64,000 nt of DNA from Saprospiraceae bacterium (GCA_029212405.1 JARGNR010000024.1:1-64000), one strand, 5' to 3'; shown: positions 52,149 through 61,012, counted from the stretch's first letter. Numbers and translations: made by a program. The notes: generated by a model not told the origin, from the sequence alone.

Positions 52149-52778
52149 TCATAGTCTATTTAGCAAGGATACTGACTCATCGTGATGGTCGGCCGAAGGG
52201 TCTACGGCTAATTCGGTCAATAAATTTTTTGCTTCTTTATATTTTTTAGTTTTTAATAATAGTAGTGCTTTGTACCATTTGGCGTGATCAGTAAAATAGT
52301 AATCATTGAGATCAATAATCTGATCAAAATAGAGTGTGGAGATCTCAAATTTATCAATCTCTAAAGCCCCAATTCCAGCGAGTAAAAGTAAATCAATGTC
52401 ACCACCATTTGCTAGTGGTTGAACAATATTGAGGGCAGTTGTATAGTCTTTACTTCTATAAGCTGTCAGAAATGATACAAGGTCTGATCCTAAGGCATCT
52501 TGATTGCATCTTGATTGTATAGAAGGTGTATATTCCTCAAAATAATTGTCATATAGAGATGTCTTAGACATCCAAGGCCATCCAAAGAAAGTATTATTAT
52601 TAAAGAGGATGGAAATCGTACTTACTAGAAGTCCTAGTAATAGAATCCAAAAAGTAGTTTTAAAACAGGTGTTCACCTTCTTTGAAACAGTAGATTCTAC
52701 ACTACAAATTTGCTTTATAGTCTGACAGAGATTATTATCTTGGTGTGACTCAAATGCAATAGTAAAATCTACATTCAT
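52149..52778 (-). CDS. Membrane TPR protein, N-terminally shortened paralogue of the anti-sigma-like protein
   Basis: 209 residues. One membrane helix at about 42-59 (FWILLLGLLVSTISILF) and a C-terminal TPR-like domain of ~110 residues (FLTAYRSKDYTTALNIVQPL, HAKWYKALLLLKTKKYKEAK, ADHHDESVSLLNRL). The C-terminal half closely matches the 249-residue protein at 58375-59124. The ~40 residues before the helix align with residues ~49-80 of that protein (FESHQDNNLCQTI against FDFNQDQDLRSIL), so the first ~48 residues, the presumed sigma-binding part, are missing. The TPR part should lie in the periplasm. It could be a decoy or a second partner of the CHAT protein encoded upstream. Function unproven. 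Confidence 0.8.
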   Translation of the reverse strand: MNVDFTIAFESHQDNNLCQTIKQICSVESTVSKKVNTCFKTTFWILLLGLLVSTISILFNNNTFFGWPWMSKTSLYDNYFEEYTPSIQSRCNQDALGSDLVSFLTAYRSKDYTTALNIVQPLANGGDIDLLLLAGIGALEIDKFEISTLYFDQIIDLNDYYFTDHAKWYKALLLLKTKKYKEAKNLLTELAVDPSADHHDESVSLLNRL

Positions 52779-53019
52779 CTAAATTTTATTTGTGATGATT
52801 AAAAATTAGTACATGAATAGAGTTGGTTGATTTTGATCAAATGTAAATCTCAAAATCTATCATCGAGTTCTATTTTCGGAGAGATTAAAAATTAAAAAAT
52901 CTTTTTCCAACCGAACGTACATATCTGAATACCTTGAAAGAATAAAAAGTAATCTAAGAAATTACCTTTTCTTTAAATATACTTTTAGAAGTACGTATAG
53001 TAGTCAGAATAAGAGGAAG

Positions 53020-55875
53020 TTATGTCCTCTTTTTTTTATTTCGTACAATAATAAAAATTATAAATAATGTGGCGAATAATAGGATGAATACAAGTGAGGT
53101 ATAATTAGAAAAATCAATTGGGTTGTCATTGCCAATGTGAATCAAAGCAGCCCAATAATAAGGGTGTGATCGTAGTTTATCCGCTTTTTTAAGGTAGTCT
53201 AATTTTGAGAGTCTTAGGGCCTCAGATTTAGATTTTCCCTTTTTTAAATGATGATACATCCCAGTCACAATTTCTGAAGAAGAGTAGTCATCTATAGACC
53301 ATAGACTTGATTGCAAACCTTTTACTCCAGCCTCAAAAAATCCTCTTGAAAGTCCAATAACTCCTTCACCGTCCTGAATTAATCCAGATGCAGTATTACA
53401 AGCACTCAGAACAACGAGTTCTGGTCTAGAATTGAGATTTTGAATATCGTAATTCGTCAACGCTCCATCAGAAAAATATATTTGACTCAGCATTGGGTCT
53501 TCTTCATTGAGGCAGGCATGAGTTGCCAAGTGAACGATTTGATGACTTGAAAAATTCTGTTTTAGGTTTTCTCTATTGGCTTGATCATTATCCAAGAAGG
53601 TACCTTTAAATTGTTCTTTTAGAAAGTCGAATTCTTTTTGGGTATTAGGCAAGTCTCCAAGTACTTGATAATTACAGCTCCGTTGGTCCGTGGACAGTCC
53701 TGAGAATGCTGGTGTCAAACAGAGTACAGTAGGGTTGGAAAGGTGCACTTCACTTTGATTTTTAAAGTATTGATTCGCCGAATAATTATAAGAAACGGTA
53801 CTGGATTCAAGCACCATATTTTCAGCATCAACATTTAAGGCATCAAATGGGACTTTATTGAGAATTCCATCAGGAATAATTATGATTTTTGATGGATGAG
53901 CTTGATAATTAGAATTGTCAGTAATTAGTAGCTTTCCTAATGTATTGGATAAATCAAAAAGTCTTGTATTCCTTCCTCCAGGTTTTTGTGAAATGGCTAG
54001 ATAAAATTCTGAAACATCTTCCAATAATCTTTGTAAAGGAATTGTTCGGACAACTACCTCATTTGCGCTGATAGAAAGTACATACAATTCATTTTCCGTT
54101 TGAAAATACTCTAATAAGAGATGATCTGCTTGTAGTGTTTGTTGAATCTTTTGGTAGGTAACTTGCGTAGATAGTGAATTTTTGAAGGCATAGAATTCAG
54201 GATAATTTGTTTCTAGTTTTTGTTCATAAAGTGTCAACGAATTTTGAAGTTCGAAAAGTTTATTTTTAATGGATGCAAGATTTTCAGCATTTTGCTCGAC
54301 TTTCTGTGATTCTTCAGCTACAAGTTTGGAATAAAATGAGATGTTATTGCGAATATCTATTCCTTGATTTACTAATGAATCTGGAAGTGAAGAAGAAAGT
54401 AAAATATATTTAGTGCTTACATTTTGAAAAAGAATTTCAGCTTTATTTTTCTCAATGATATTAAACATATTTTCTAATACAGAAGCATCGTTTGACGTTA
54501 CATATGCTGAATAATTTGCGTTCAACGCATCTTCATATACAGTGGAGGCAATTTCAGCGACTTTATATTTTGACCCTTCATTTAAGAAATCAGTTTTCAT
54601 CTTATCCAAAAGGTCAATTGCTGTATTAAAGGCAGCGATACTTGAATTCAGTACATTGGAGTCGTTGTTTTCGTCATAAAGCGTGTAGAGCGTATTTGCT
54701 TTTTTAGCCAACAGCTGTAAGGATTGAGTCCCTTGAGAAATCTTTGAAATATCAGGATTGTCAGAAAAATTTTCACTCAAGTTCCCATCAAAATATCGAA
54801 GTCCATTTTGATATTCTTGTAGTGCGTTTTCTAGTTCATTTTTTGCCACATAGTAATCACCATAGATCATATAAATTCGAGCTTGCTCAGGATGTGTGCG
54901 ATTTCCTTTATACTGTTCGTTGACATGTTCCAATGCAAGCTTTATGATCGTATCTGTTGACGGAATAGTATTACTCTTTAATGCAAGAGACATGGATAAC
55001 TCATAAAATCTAAATCGATTGAAGCTTTCATTTTTGACTAGAGGTTCCAAAAGATTTAATGATTTTCTAGCATTTTCAAAATCGCGTTGAAAAAGATACA
55101 CGTCTACCATTCTGCCTAAACAATTAATTCGAGAACGGATCCCATCCTTTTCGTTATATTGCTTAGATTTTTCTAAATAAGTAAGACTTTCTGAATAGTC
55201 TTTAATGGCCAAATCATATTCTTTCAAATCTTTGTACATCAAGCCTCTAATCTGAAGCGCTCTGAACATTCTATTGTTTTTATCTCTTTTTTTTGTAAAC
55301 AATGAATCTGGAGCGTTTTTGAATAAATCAAATGACTTTGTGGAGTATAATATGGTATTTTCAGAATCTCCAAACACTCTAAAACCTGCCGCTAATTCAA
55401 GATAGGAAATTCCCATTTGAACATCATTGGCACCATTATTTAATTCGAGTTCAATATATTGTTTATTGATTTTATTGGCTTCTATCAGATTACCTTTTTG
55501 CCTTTGTACATCTTGCATTAATTGATAGGCTGTTATAACATCATTCATGTATAAGCCAGATGTATCTTGAGCAATTTGAAATGCTGCTTCAATGGCCTCA
55601 AAAGATTCGATTTGTTTACCTAGAGCACCATTGTAATGACTGAGGTAAATATTGGAGAATAATTCAACATCTCGATTTCCTTCAACGATTGCTAAGGAGT
55701 TTAACCGTTGAAACATTGAAAGCATACCTTTTTCATCCGGAAATTCTTTTATCCCAAAAATACTATCCCTTAGAGCAATTGCTTCAGAGTTTTGTGATTG
55801 AATGGAGACCGTAAAGAAAAGTGATATAAGTAGTATAAACCCATATCTATATGTTATTTGTTGCGGCGTTTTCAT
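53020..55875 (-). CDS. TPR-CHAT protein, predicted periplasmic caspase-like protease anchored by a C-terminal membrane helix
   Basis: 951 residues. Signal peptide about 1-28. Residues ~30-500 are TPR-type helical repeats (LIEANKINKQYIELEL, YDLAIKDYSESLTYLEKSK, NELENALQEYQNGLRYF), followed by a helical linker. The CHAT domain spans about 650-910: HQIVHLATHACLNEEDP with catalytic His786 and LVVLSACNTASGLIQDGEG with catalytic Cys826, then GVIGLSRGFFEAGVKGLQSSLW. A membrane helix at 927-944 and a basic end (NKKKRT) imply that the protease faces the periplasm. CHAT proteins are caspase/separase-fold cysteine proteases; TPR-CHAT forms are known effector proteases. Its substrates may be the neighbouring anti-sigma-type membrane proteins or the secreted paralogues, as inference from context. 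Confidence 0.9.
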   Translation of the reverse strand: MKTPQQITYRYGFILLISLFFTVSIQSQNSEAIALRDSIFGIKEFPDEKGMLSMFQRLNSLAIVEGNRDVELFSNIYLSHYNGALGKQIESFEAIEAAFQIAQDTSGLYMNDVITAYQLMQDVQRQKGNLIEANKINKQYIELELNNGANDVQMGISYLELAAGFRVFGDSENTILYSTKSFDLFKNAPDSLFTKKRDKNNRMFRALQIRGLMYKDLKEYDLAIKDYSESLTYLEKSKQYNEKDGIRSRINCLGRMVDVYLFQRDFENARKSLNLLEPLVKNESFNRFRFYELSMSLALKSNTIPSTDTIIKLALEHVNEQYKGNRTHPEQARIYMIYGDYYVAKNELENALQEYQNGLRYFDGNLSENFSDNPDISKISQGTQSLQLLAKKANTLYTLYDENNDSNVLNSSIAAFNTAIDLLDKMKTDFLNEGSKYKVAEIASTVYEDALNANYSAYVTSNDASVLENMFNIIEKNKAEILFQNVSTKYILLSSSLPDSLVNQGIDIRNNISFYSKLVAEESQKVEQNAENLASIKNKLFELQNSLTLYEQKLETNYPEFYAFKNSLSTQVTYQKIQQTLQADHLLLEYFQTENELYVLSISANEVVVRTIPLQRLLEDVSEFYLAISQKPGGRNTRLFDLSNTLGKLLITDNSNYQAHPSKIIIIPDGILNKVPFDALNVDAENMVLESSTVSYNYSANQYFKNQSEVHLSNPTVLCLTPAFSGLSTDQRSCNYQVLGDLPNTQKEFDFLKEQFKGTFLDNDQANRENLKQNFSSHQIVHLATHACLNEEDPMLSQIYFSDGALTNYDIQNLNSRPELVVLSACNTASGLIQDGEGVIGLSRGFFEAGVKGLQSSLWSIDDYSSSEIVTGMYHHLKKGKSKSEALRLSKLDYLKKADKLRSHPYYWAALIHIGNDNPIDFSNYTSLVFILLFATLFIIFIIVRNKKKRT

Positions 55876-56018
55876 ATATAAAATTAATGAAAATTAATTG
55901 GAGTAAAATTCCATATCGGATTTAATAGTTGGTATTCATTGAAAATCTATTTGTTTTCATTTTAAATATAAAATGATTGCACTCACGCAAAGATGAATGC
56001 AATCATAAAATATAATTC

Positions 56019-56810
56019 TTAGTGTTTATAAATTTTGAACGTTTTAATTTGTCCCTCTTCTACATATCGAACAAAGTAAATACCATTTTGGATTACTAAA
56101 TTTGAAATGTAATTTTGTATTGGAATTGTAGAATCTACATTTTTCAAAACTTTAATTTGATTTCCATGCAGGTCATAGAGGATATAATCTAAATATTTGA
56201 GATCACTGTTGGATTCTTTTTTTTCAAATTCGATGTTTCGTGTTGAATTCTCGGAATCTAGATTTGATTTCAATCCACCACCATTATTACTCCCGTCATT
56301 TTGTCGTGGCGGTAGTTCCATCTGAGTTGGATCTGAATCGGGGCAACATTTTGTGATAAGTAGATCAAATAATGAACCATTGCTAAAATAATTTACATAA
56401 TTCCCATTTGCATCTTCGCATAAGATTTCAAATTGTATAGAATTAATATCTCCATTGCACATGTTATGTATTACAACACCAGGAAAAAGAATTTCAAATC
56501 TGAATAGATATTCATCTTCAGATGAGTTATAATAATAATTTGATAAAGCTATTGTTTCATAGTCTAAACCAGGGAGTTGATATCCCACATTGAGGTCACA
56601 ACCATCCATATCTGCAAGATCTTTTATTACCACATAAAATTCGACCAGACTTGCATCGCTTTCATAATTGATGTCGCAGTCGCCGTTATTCCCGCCCCCA
56701 TCTTCTTTTCGAACTTCTGGGAGGTTTTCTTGGCTAAAAGAAATTGTTGTTATGGTTAGTGTAAAAAATAGAAATAAAGATTTAAGTAATACTTGTGAAA
56801 AATTATTCAT
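56019..56810 (-). CDS. Secreted EDGGG/CC-family protein A with short T9SS-like tail
   Basis: 263 residues from the ATG at 56810; an upstream in-frame ATG at 56864 would put 18 extra residues before the signal peptide and is disfavoured because paralogues start at the later one. Signal peptide ends SFSQ, then LPEVRKEDGGGNNGDC. A ~120-residue beta-rich domain follows with GYQLPGLDYETI and KCCPDSDP. After a polar linker comes a C-terminal segment (YILYDLHGNQIKVLKN, LVIQNGIYFVRYVEEG, ending FKIYKH) that resembles the last strands of a type A T9SS domain but lacks the YPNP start. It is the second of two paralogues upstream of the CHAT gene. No known function. Confidence 0.78.
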   Translation of the reverse strand: MNNFSQVLLKSLFLFFTLTITTISFSQENLPEVRKEDGGGNNGDCDINYESDASLVEFYVVIKDLADMDGCDLNVGYQLPGLDYETIALSNYYYNSSEDEYLFRFEILFPGVVIHNMCNGDINSIQFEILCEDANGNYVNYFSNGSLFDLLITKCCPDSDPTQMELPPRQNDGSNNGGGLKSNLDSENSTRNIEFEKKESNSDLKYLDYILYDLHGNQIKVLKNVDSTIPIQNYISNLVIQNGIYFVRYVEEGQIKTFKIYKH

Positions 56811-57024
56811 GCTGCTTTTGTTATGATTAATTAAATAAGTCGTGTTGATTACATGTGTATTCAATACGTTTTTTTAAGATTGGATTGAATGGGGGCGAGG
56901 AGTATAGCCTAAATGGAATTTCTTATGGAATTATGGTGTGAAAATGGAAATCGTTTCTTCACACGGATATGAAGAAATCTACGTAGCAAAGGCATGTTGA
57001 GCCCCTGCTACGTAGAAAGAAACT

Positions 57025-57810
57025 TTAGTTTTTATATACTTTTTCTGTGTATACTTGTCCATCTTTAAAATACTTGATAAAATAGAGTCCATTTTTTATT
57101 TGTACCCCAGTAATTAGTCGTTTCAGAGAAATCCCTTTTGGTGTATTTTTCAATGCATGGATGAAATTTCCATGGATATCATAAATGTAAAAGTCATTGG
57201 ACGTTTGATCTAAATCATTTGATTTTTTTAAGCCTTGTTTTCCAAGACTGCTCGTTTCCTCAATAGATGGGTTAGTGTTTAGTTTTCCATTATCATTTGT
57301 ATGTTGCGGATGACTAGGTCCTGATGGAATGGGGACAATTTCAGGGCAACAATTACTAAGAGAAATATCAAAGGTGGTATCGTCTCCAAAAAAGTTGGAA
57401 TAGTTGCCAAATTCATCGACACATAGAATGTCTATTTGTACGGATTTTAATTTATTGCTGCACATTGCAGTAATAATATTCTCGGGGAAGGTGATTTTGA
57501 ACCCCATAATATATTTGCCTTCCTCATCGATTGTATAATCATTGTTCAGGTCTATGGTCTCATAGTTTGATGCATACAGGGCATAGCCTACAGCAAAATT
57601 GCAGTCTAAAAGATTTTGAAAATCTGTTACTACAACACTAAAATATACTGTACTATTTCCGCCTTCATTGAGGTCACATTCACCATTGTTGCCGCCACCG
57701 TCTTCTTTACGGACTTCAGGAAGCCCATTGAAGGCATATGAATTAAAGGATATTGAAAGGGTGAAGAATACGAATAGTAGTTTAAGAATAGAGGGTGATT
57801 GAAGTTTCAT
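57025..57810 (-). CDS. Secreted EDGGG/CC-family protein B with short T9SS-like tail
   Basis: 261 residues. Signal peptide about 1-27 (ending NSYAF). The mature start LPEVRKEDGGGNNGEC is almost identical to protein A. The middle domain has GYALYASNYETIDL and NCCPEIVP. The tail has FYIYDIHGNFIHALKN, VQIKNGLYFIKYFKDG and ends KVYKN. It has its own promoter (57962-57991) and a 150-base leader whose first part after the start codon region matches the leader of protein E. Together with A it is placed between the anti-sigma gene and the CHAT gene, with gaps of 140-215 bases. Predicted to be exported; function unknown. Confidence 0.78.
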   Translation of the reverse strand: MKLQSPSILKLLFVFFTLSISFNSYAFNGLPEVRKEDGGGNNGECDLNEGGNSTVYFSVVVTDFQNLLDCNFAVGYALYASNYETIDLNNDYTIDEEGKYIMGFKITFPENIITAMCSNKLKSVQIDILCVDEFGNYSNFFGDDTTFDISLSNCCPEIVPIPSGPSHPQHTNDNGKLNTNPSIEETSSLGKQGLKKSNDLDQTSNDFYIYDIHGNFIHALKNTPKGISLKRLITGVQIKNGLYFIKYFKDGQVYTEKVYKN

Positions 57811-57820
57811 AAAATTGAGT

Positions 57821-57881
57821 TTGTAAGTATTTATGCATTATTAATCATACATGAATACCCGATTAGAATAATTGGTAATCA
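57821..57881 (-). repeat. 61-base leader segment conserved with the leader of protein E
   Basis: Aligned without gaps to 62884-62944, 43 of 61 positions agree by my count. It contains AATACTTAC (57831-57823 on the minus strand), 12 bases from the ATG, complementary to the GTAAGTATT of the 3' element. Confidence 0.7.
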
Positions 57882-57961
57882 AAAAGAAAAAATTTACTGA
57901 AATTTATATGTAGAGGGTGTAATTTGATATCAATGTGAAAATAAATTTGATCTTTCTTACG

Positions 57962-57991
57962 CAAAAGTAATAGGGGAAAGAAGATTTTCAA
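57962..57991 (-). promoter_or_regulatory. Bacteroidota-type promoter of the protein B gene
   Basis: On the minus strand TTG (57991-57989), a 19-base spacer and TACTTTTG (57969-57962) match the consensus. This implies a leader of about 145 bases before the protein B start codon. The rest of 57811-58230 shows nothing else supported. Confidence 0.7.
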
Positions 57992-58230
57992 AATTTATGG
58001 ACATCTCATTGGGGACATCCTATCAAGTTAATTTAATTTTGGTTGCTATTTTAAGCAGTTCTTCGATTATTACATGCTATGATTAACTGAGATAAAAGGG
58101 TTGATAGAAATTTTAGAAATGGGATGACTATTTATTTGATTTTTAAAATGCAACGGATTTTAAGTAGTGTGACTTTGTCTATAGGAAATAGACTTGGAAA
58201 ATGTAGATAACTATTAGTGGCTTTATAAAG

Positions 58231-58259
58231 AAAACCCCTTAGCCTAGTAGACTAAGGGG
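58231..58259 (-). terminator. Terminator hairpin, copy 2
   Basis: The RNA stem CCCCUUAGUC / GGCUAAGGGG (one U-G pair) has a 5-base loop UACUA and is followed by U4. Compared with copy 1, stem pair 7 changes from G-C to A-U, pair 8 from G-U to G-C and pair 9 from U-A to U-G. Confidence 0.85.
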
Positions 58260-58298
58260 GTACATTGCTGTGCTGATAGCAATAATACTTACCTCGTT
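58254..58298 (-). repeat. 45-base identical repeat, copy 2 (partner at 52034-52078)
   Basis: Identical over 45 bases to copy 1. The AATAATACTTAC stretch (plus strand 58281-58292) gives GTAAGTATTATT in the minus-strand RNA. Confidence 0.95.
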
Positions 58299-58374
58299 TT
58301 GCGTTGACAAAACAAACTCTTGACACTCACAGCATCTAAATAGAAGGGTAAATATTTTACGCTAAATAATTCTC

Positions 58375-59124
58375 TTAAAATTTATTTAGCAATGACACTG
58401 ATTCATCGTGATGATCTGCTTTAGGGTCTTCAGCTAACTCTTTTATTAGGGCTTTTGCCGCTGTAAATTTTTCAGTTTTAATTAGCAATAATGCTTTGTA
58501 CCATTTTGCATGATCTGAATAGTAGTAATCTTGTGATTCTATTATTTGGTCAAAATAGGTAATGGATTGGGTATATTTTTCGAGCTCTAAAGCACTTATG
58601 CCCGCTAGCAACAAAGTATTATTGTCAGCATATTTTATCAAGGGCTCGATTATGGAAAGTGATTTGTCATATTCTTGATTTCTATAGGCTGTTATAAAAG
58701 AAGCCATAACAGGGTCAATGGTGATTTCATCGCTTCTTGTTTCTGAAGAAGGGCTATAGATTTCATAGTGGCTTGCATAAAGCATTGCACCATCAATGGA
58801 GTCAATAGGGTTAGAGGAATTGGTGATAAATATGAAATAAGAAGCTAGCAATACTCCTATTAAAACGGCTGCTGCTGTAAATTTATACAGACTAAATGTT
58901 CGAGTTGGAGTTTTAATTTCTTCTTGATGAATTTGGTCGAGAATACTTCTTAAGTCTTGATCTTGATTAAAGTCAAATCCTTTGATAATATCTTCTCTCA
59001 TCTGAATTTCAAGTTGTGTAGTTGGTTGCTCCATAATGTGATTTTCTAATTTTGTCTTTTCTTCTGCAGATAAGGTTCCCAAAACGGATTTGTCCATGAG
59101 TATGTCTAATTCTTCCTTGTTCAT
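58375..59124 (-). CDS. Membrane TPR protein, probable anti-sigma factor for the adjacent ECF sigma factor
   Basis: 249 residues. The cytoplasmic N-terminus (1-79) begins KEELDILMDKSVLGTLSAEEKTKLENHI, the layout of anti-sigma domains that bind ECF sigma factors. One membrane helix lies at about 80-100 (FTAAAVLIGVLLASYFIFI). The periplasmic C-terminal part holds TPR-like helices (FITAYRNQEYDKSLSIIEPL, HAKWYKALLLIKTEKFTAAK, ending SVSLLNKF). It starts 12 bases after the sigma gene, the usual sigma/anti-sigma arrangement. The C-terminal half is paralogous to the 209-residue protein at 52149-52778. It probably holds the sigma factor at the membrane until its periplasmic part receives a signal or is cleaved. 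The anti-sigma role is inferred from position and architecture. Confidence 0.82.
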   Translation of the reverse strand: MNKEELDILMDKSVLGTLSAEEKTKLENHIMEQPTTQLEIQMREDIIKGFDFNQDQDLRSILDQIHQEEIKTPTRTFSLYKFTAAAVLIGVLLASYFIFITNSSNPIDSIDGAMLYASHYEIYSPSSETRSDEITIDPVMASFITAYRNQEYDKSLSIIEPLIKYADNNTLLLAGISALELEKYTQSITYFDQIIESQDYYYSDHAKWYKALLLIKTEKFTAAKALIKELAEDPKADHHDESVSLLNKF

Positions 59125-59136
59125 AACACATATGTT

Positions 59137-59721
59137 TTAGTAACTATTCTTGAGGTTTTTATAATAGGTTTCAGAGTTATTTAAAATAGCCCTGATTTTT
59201 TTAAGGCATCTAACTTTTTGGTTCTTTGCAATTTGCTCACTTGAAAAACCTTGGGTTTCAGCAATTTTTCTCATGCTCATTTTTTCATAATAGAAAGCCT
59301 TGAGTAAATTTTTACATCGATCACCTGCTTCTCTTAATAATTTACCAATCATTTGTTGATTTTCAGTAAACTCTAGGTCCAACTGGGCGCTTCCTTGATT
59401 TGAAAAAGAATCTTTTTCATCTTCAATGGGCGAAGTAGAAATTCTATTGTCTCTAAGTTTTTTAAGCCAAAGGTTTCGAGCTATGCTATACATGTAGGTG
59501 GATAATTTACCACTGAGTTGGAAGGATTCCTTTTTCAGATTTTTGTAAAACACCACAACACTATCTTGAAAAATATCCTTAGCATCATCTTTGGTCCCGC
59601 TATTTTTTAGAATATAATTTTCAACCATGTAATAATTATTCTTATAAAGAATTTTCAAAGCTTTAGTTCCACCTTTGAGATTATTGTTCGTAAGTATAGT
59701 AACGATCTCCTGGTCAGTCAT
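59137..59721 (-). CDS. ECF-type RNA polymerase sigma factor
   Basis: 194 residues. Sigma region 2 at ~25-95 (YYMVENYILKNSGTKDDAKDIFQDSVVVFY when joined from 30 residues; core DDAKDIFQDS and STYMYSIARNLWLKKLRD). Region 4 at ~130-185 (KNLLKAFYYEKMSMRKIAETQG, SSEQIAKNQKVRCLKKI) carries the helix-turn-helix for the -35 element. There is no region 3, as expected for the ECF group. It directs RNA polymerase to a stress or envelope-type regulon. It is the first gene of a two-gene unit with the membrane TPR protein. Its promoter is not obvious in the 470 bases upstream. It may control itself and the surrounding genes. Confidence 0.93.
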   Translation of the reverse strand: MTDQEIVTILTNNNLKGGTKALKILYKNNYYMVENYILKNSGTKDDAKDIFQDSVVVFYKNLKKESFQLSGKLSTYMYSIARNLWLKKLRDNRISTSPIEDEKDSFSNQGSAQLDLEFTENQQMIGKLLREAGDRCKNLLKAFYYEKMSMRKIAETQGFSSEQIAKNQKVRCLKKIRAILNNSETYYKNLKNSY

Positions 59722-60192
59722 AAAATGAAAGATTATCGATTTTCAGCACAAAATGTATTAATAGATACCAATTAAAATCATAAAGTAATCAAAGGAAGAA
59801 AAAGTTTTAAAATGTCTATTAACCCAGAGTGATGTATCTCTCAATAGGAAAAGTAAACAGACTTACTTCGTCATATTTCTACTTTTTGATCTTTTATAAA
59901 AAGCCTCTAATGTGTGTAAAAGTAGCGATATTACTAATAAAACAAAAAGGTTTCAATGTTTGCTGCAACAACGTTGGATATTAGTACGTATATGAATCTT
60001 AATTGCTAGATTGATTCCACATTTGTCACTTTTTTCTATTTATCAATTGAAAATAGATGATTTTAATCCAAAGAACTCGATTGCTGAAAACAATATCCGT
60101 TAAATAACAGAGGCTGCCTCATAGCGAGACAGCCTCTTGTATATTTTATAATTCAATTCAGAATGACTTGAATCATTCAATTTCTCTAGAAT
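59722..60192. other. Intergenic stretch upstream of the sigma factor gene
   Basis: About 470 bases. It should contain the sigma-operon promoter, but I see no clean TTG-N17-20-TAnnTTTG. TACATTTTG on the minus strand near 59757-59749 has one base too many. The only supported element is the hairpin at 60109-60137. Confidence 0.5.
60109..60137 (-). terminator. Hairpin terminator after the protein C gene
   Basis: AGAGGCTG and CAGCCTCT arms (60109-60120 with 60126-60137, two internal mismatches) form a strong GC-rich stem about 56 bases downstream of the protein C stop codon. The following T tract is short (GTTATTT). Confidence 0.65.
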
Positions 60193-60990
60193 CTATTGTT
60201 TAAAAACTTTTTTTGTTTTTGGTGTTGTGCCTTCCATATATCTTAAAAAGTAGATGCCAGAGCGAATGTCAAGATTAGAAATATGATCTTGAATATTTTT
60301 GAGTGAAGTCAAGTTATTTAACTGAGCGACTTGATTTCCATACATATCAAAGAGGAAGTAGGTGGTTTTAGTTGGCACAATTATTTCTACTTTCTCGCTT
60401 ATTGAGTTTTCCAAATTAAAAACACTAGGAGACAAATCATCTAGCATTTTATTGTTAGAATCAATGATAATTCCTGGATCCGTGAGGAATTGTCCAGGAC
60501 AACAAAGGTAAAGTACCCATGGATCAAATGTAAATGAAGGATCTAATAACGTATAAACTCCTCCACTTAAACAATAGAGATTGACTTCAAAACTTTGACC
60601 ACCAGTGAAGGGTTGGTCATCACATAGATCCCCAAAATCGTCAGCATCTAATATTAGTTCAAAATTATATGAGAGCTCACCACTCATTAGAACTTGTGCT
60701 GTGTTAGGACTAATATACTCTGTGTCTTGTCCTGGAATAGTATATCCAAATTGAAGATTACAAGGAAGTGTCAGAGTAGAAGGAAACACTATTGAGAATT
60801 CTATTGTATAAGGTACATCATCAATGCTGAGACAGTCCGCACCATCAGTATTCCCACCATCGTCTTCAGGTATAACAATATCAGGTAAATTTGATCCACT
60901 TCTACCGCTTTGGCTAAATGAGAATGTGGTTATTGAAAAGAAAACCAGTATAAAAAATGATCTGAGTATTAAACTTGTTAAATTATTCAT
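60193..60990 (-). CDS. Secreted EDGGG/CC-family protein C with short T9SS-like tail
   Basis: 265 residues. Signal peptide 1-27 (ending FSFSQ). The mature start reads SNLPDIVIPEDDGGNTDGADC. The middle domain contains FGYTIPGQDTEYISP and LYLCCPGQFL. The tail has YFLFDMYGNQVAQLNN, LDIRSGIYFLRYMEG and ends KKVFKQ. It is the first of three members encoded upstream of the sigma gene on the same strand. Its leader holds AATAATACTTAC (61012-61001 on the minus strand), ten bases before the ATG and complementary over 12 bases to the 3' element. Exported, function unknown. Confidence 0.78.
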   Translation of the reverse strand: MNNLTSLILRSFFILVFFSITTFSFSQSGRSGSNLPDIVIPEDDGGNTDGADCLSIDDVPYTIEFSIVFPSTLTLPCNLQFGYTIPGQDTEYISPNTAQVLMSGELSYNFELILDADDFGDLCDDQPFTGGQSFEVNLYCLSGGVYTLLDPSFTFDPWVLYLCCPGQFLTDPGIIIDSNNKMLDDLSPSVFNLENSISEKVEIIVPTKTTYFLFDMYGNQVAQLNNLTSLKNIQDHISNLDIRSGIYFLRYMEGTTPKTKKVFKQ

Positions 60991-61000
60991 AGCTTGTATC

Positions 61001-61012
61001 GTAAGTATTATT
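61001..61012 (-). promoter_or_regulatory. Putative antisense target site in the protein C leader
   Basis: The leader RNA AAUAAUACUUAC, 10 bases upstream of the AUG, pairs perfectly over 12 bases with GUAAGUAUUAUU in both copies of the 3' RNA element. Confidence 0.4.

Larger units (their letters stand above)
58231..58374 (-). ncRNA. Candidate structured 3'-UTR RNA element, copy 2
   Basis: It directly follows the anti-sigma-like gene. It shares with copy 1 (52009-52148) the same three blocks in the same order, including 45 identical bases, and ends in a terminator hairpin whose stem sequence differs by pairing-preserving changes. The conserved blocks lie outside the coding frame. It could be an independent small RNA released from the 3' UTR or a cis element controlling transcript stability. 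Confidence 0.6.

Noticed and set aside
59690-59700. ATACTTAC in the first codons of the sigma factor gene as a further target of the 3' element
   Set aside because: Only eight bases match and the site is within the coding region, so it is not distinguished from chance, although it could be tested with the other sites.
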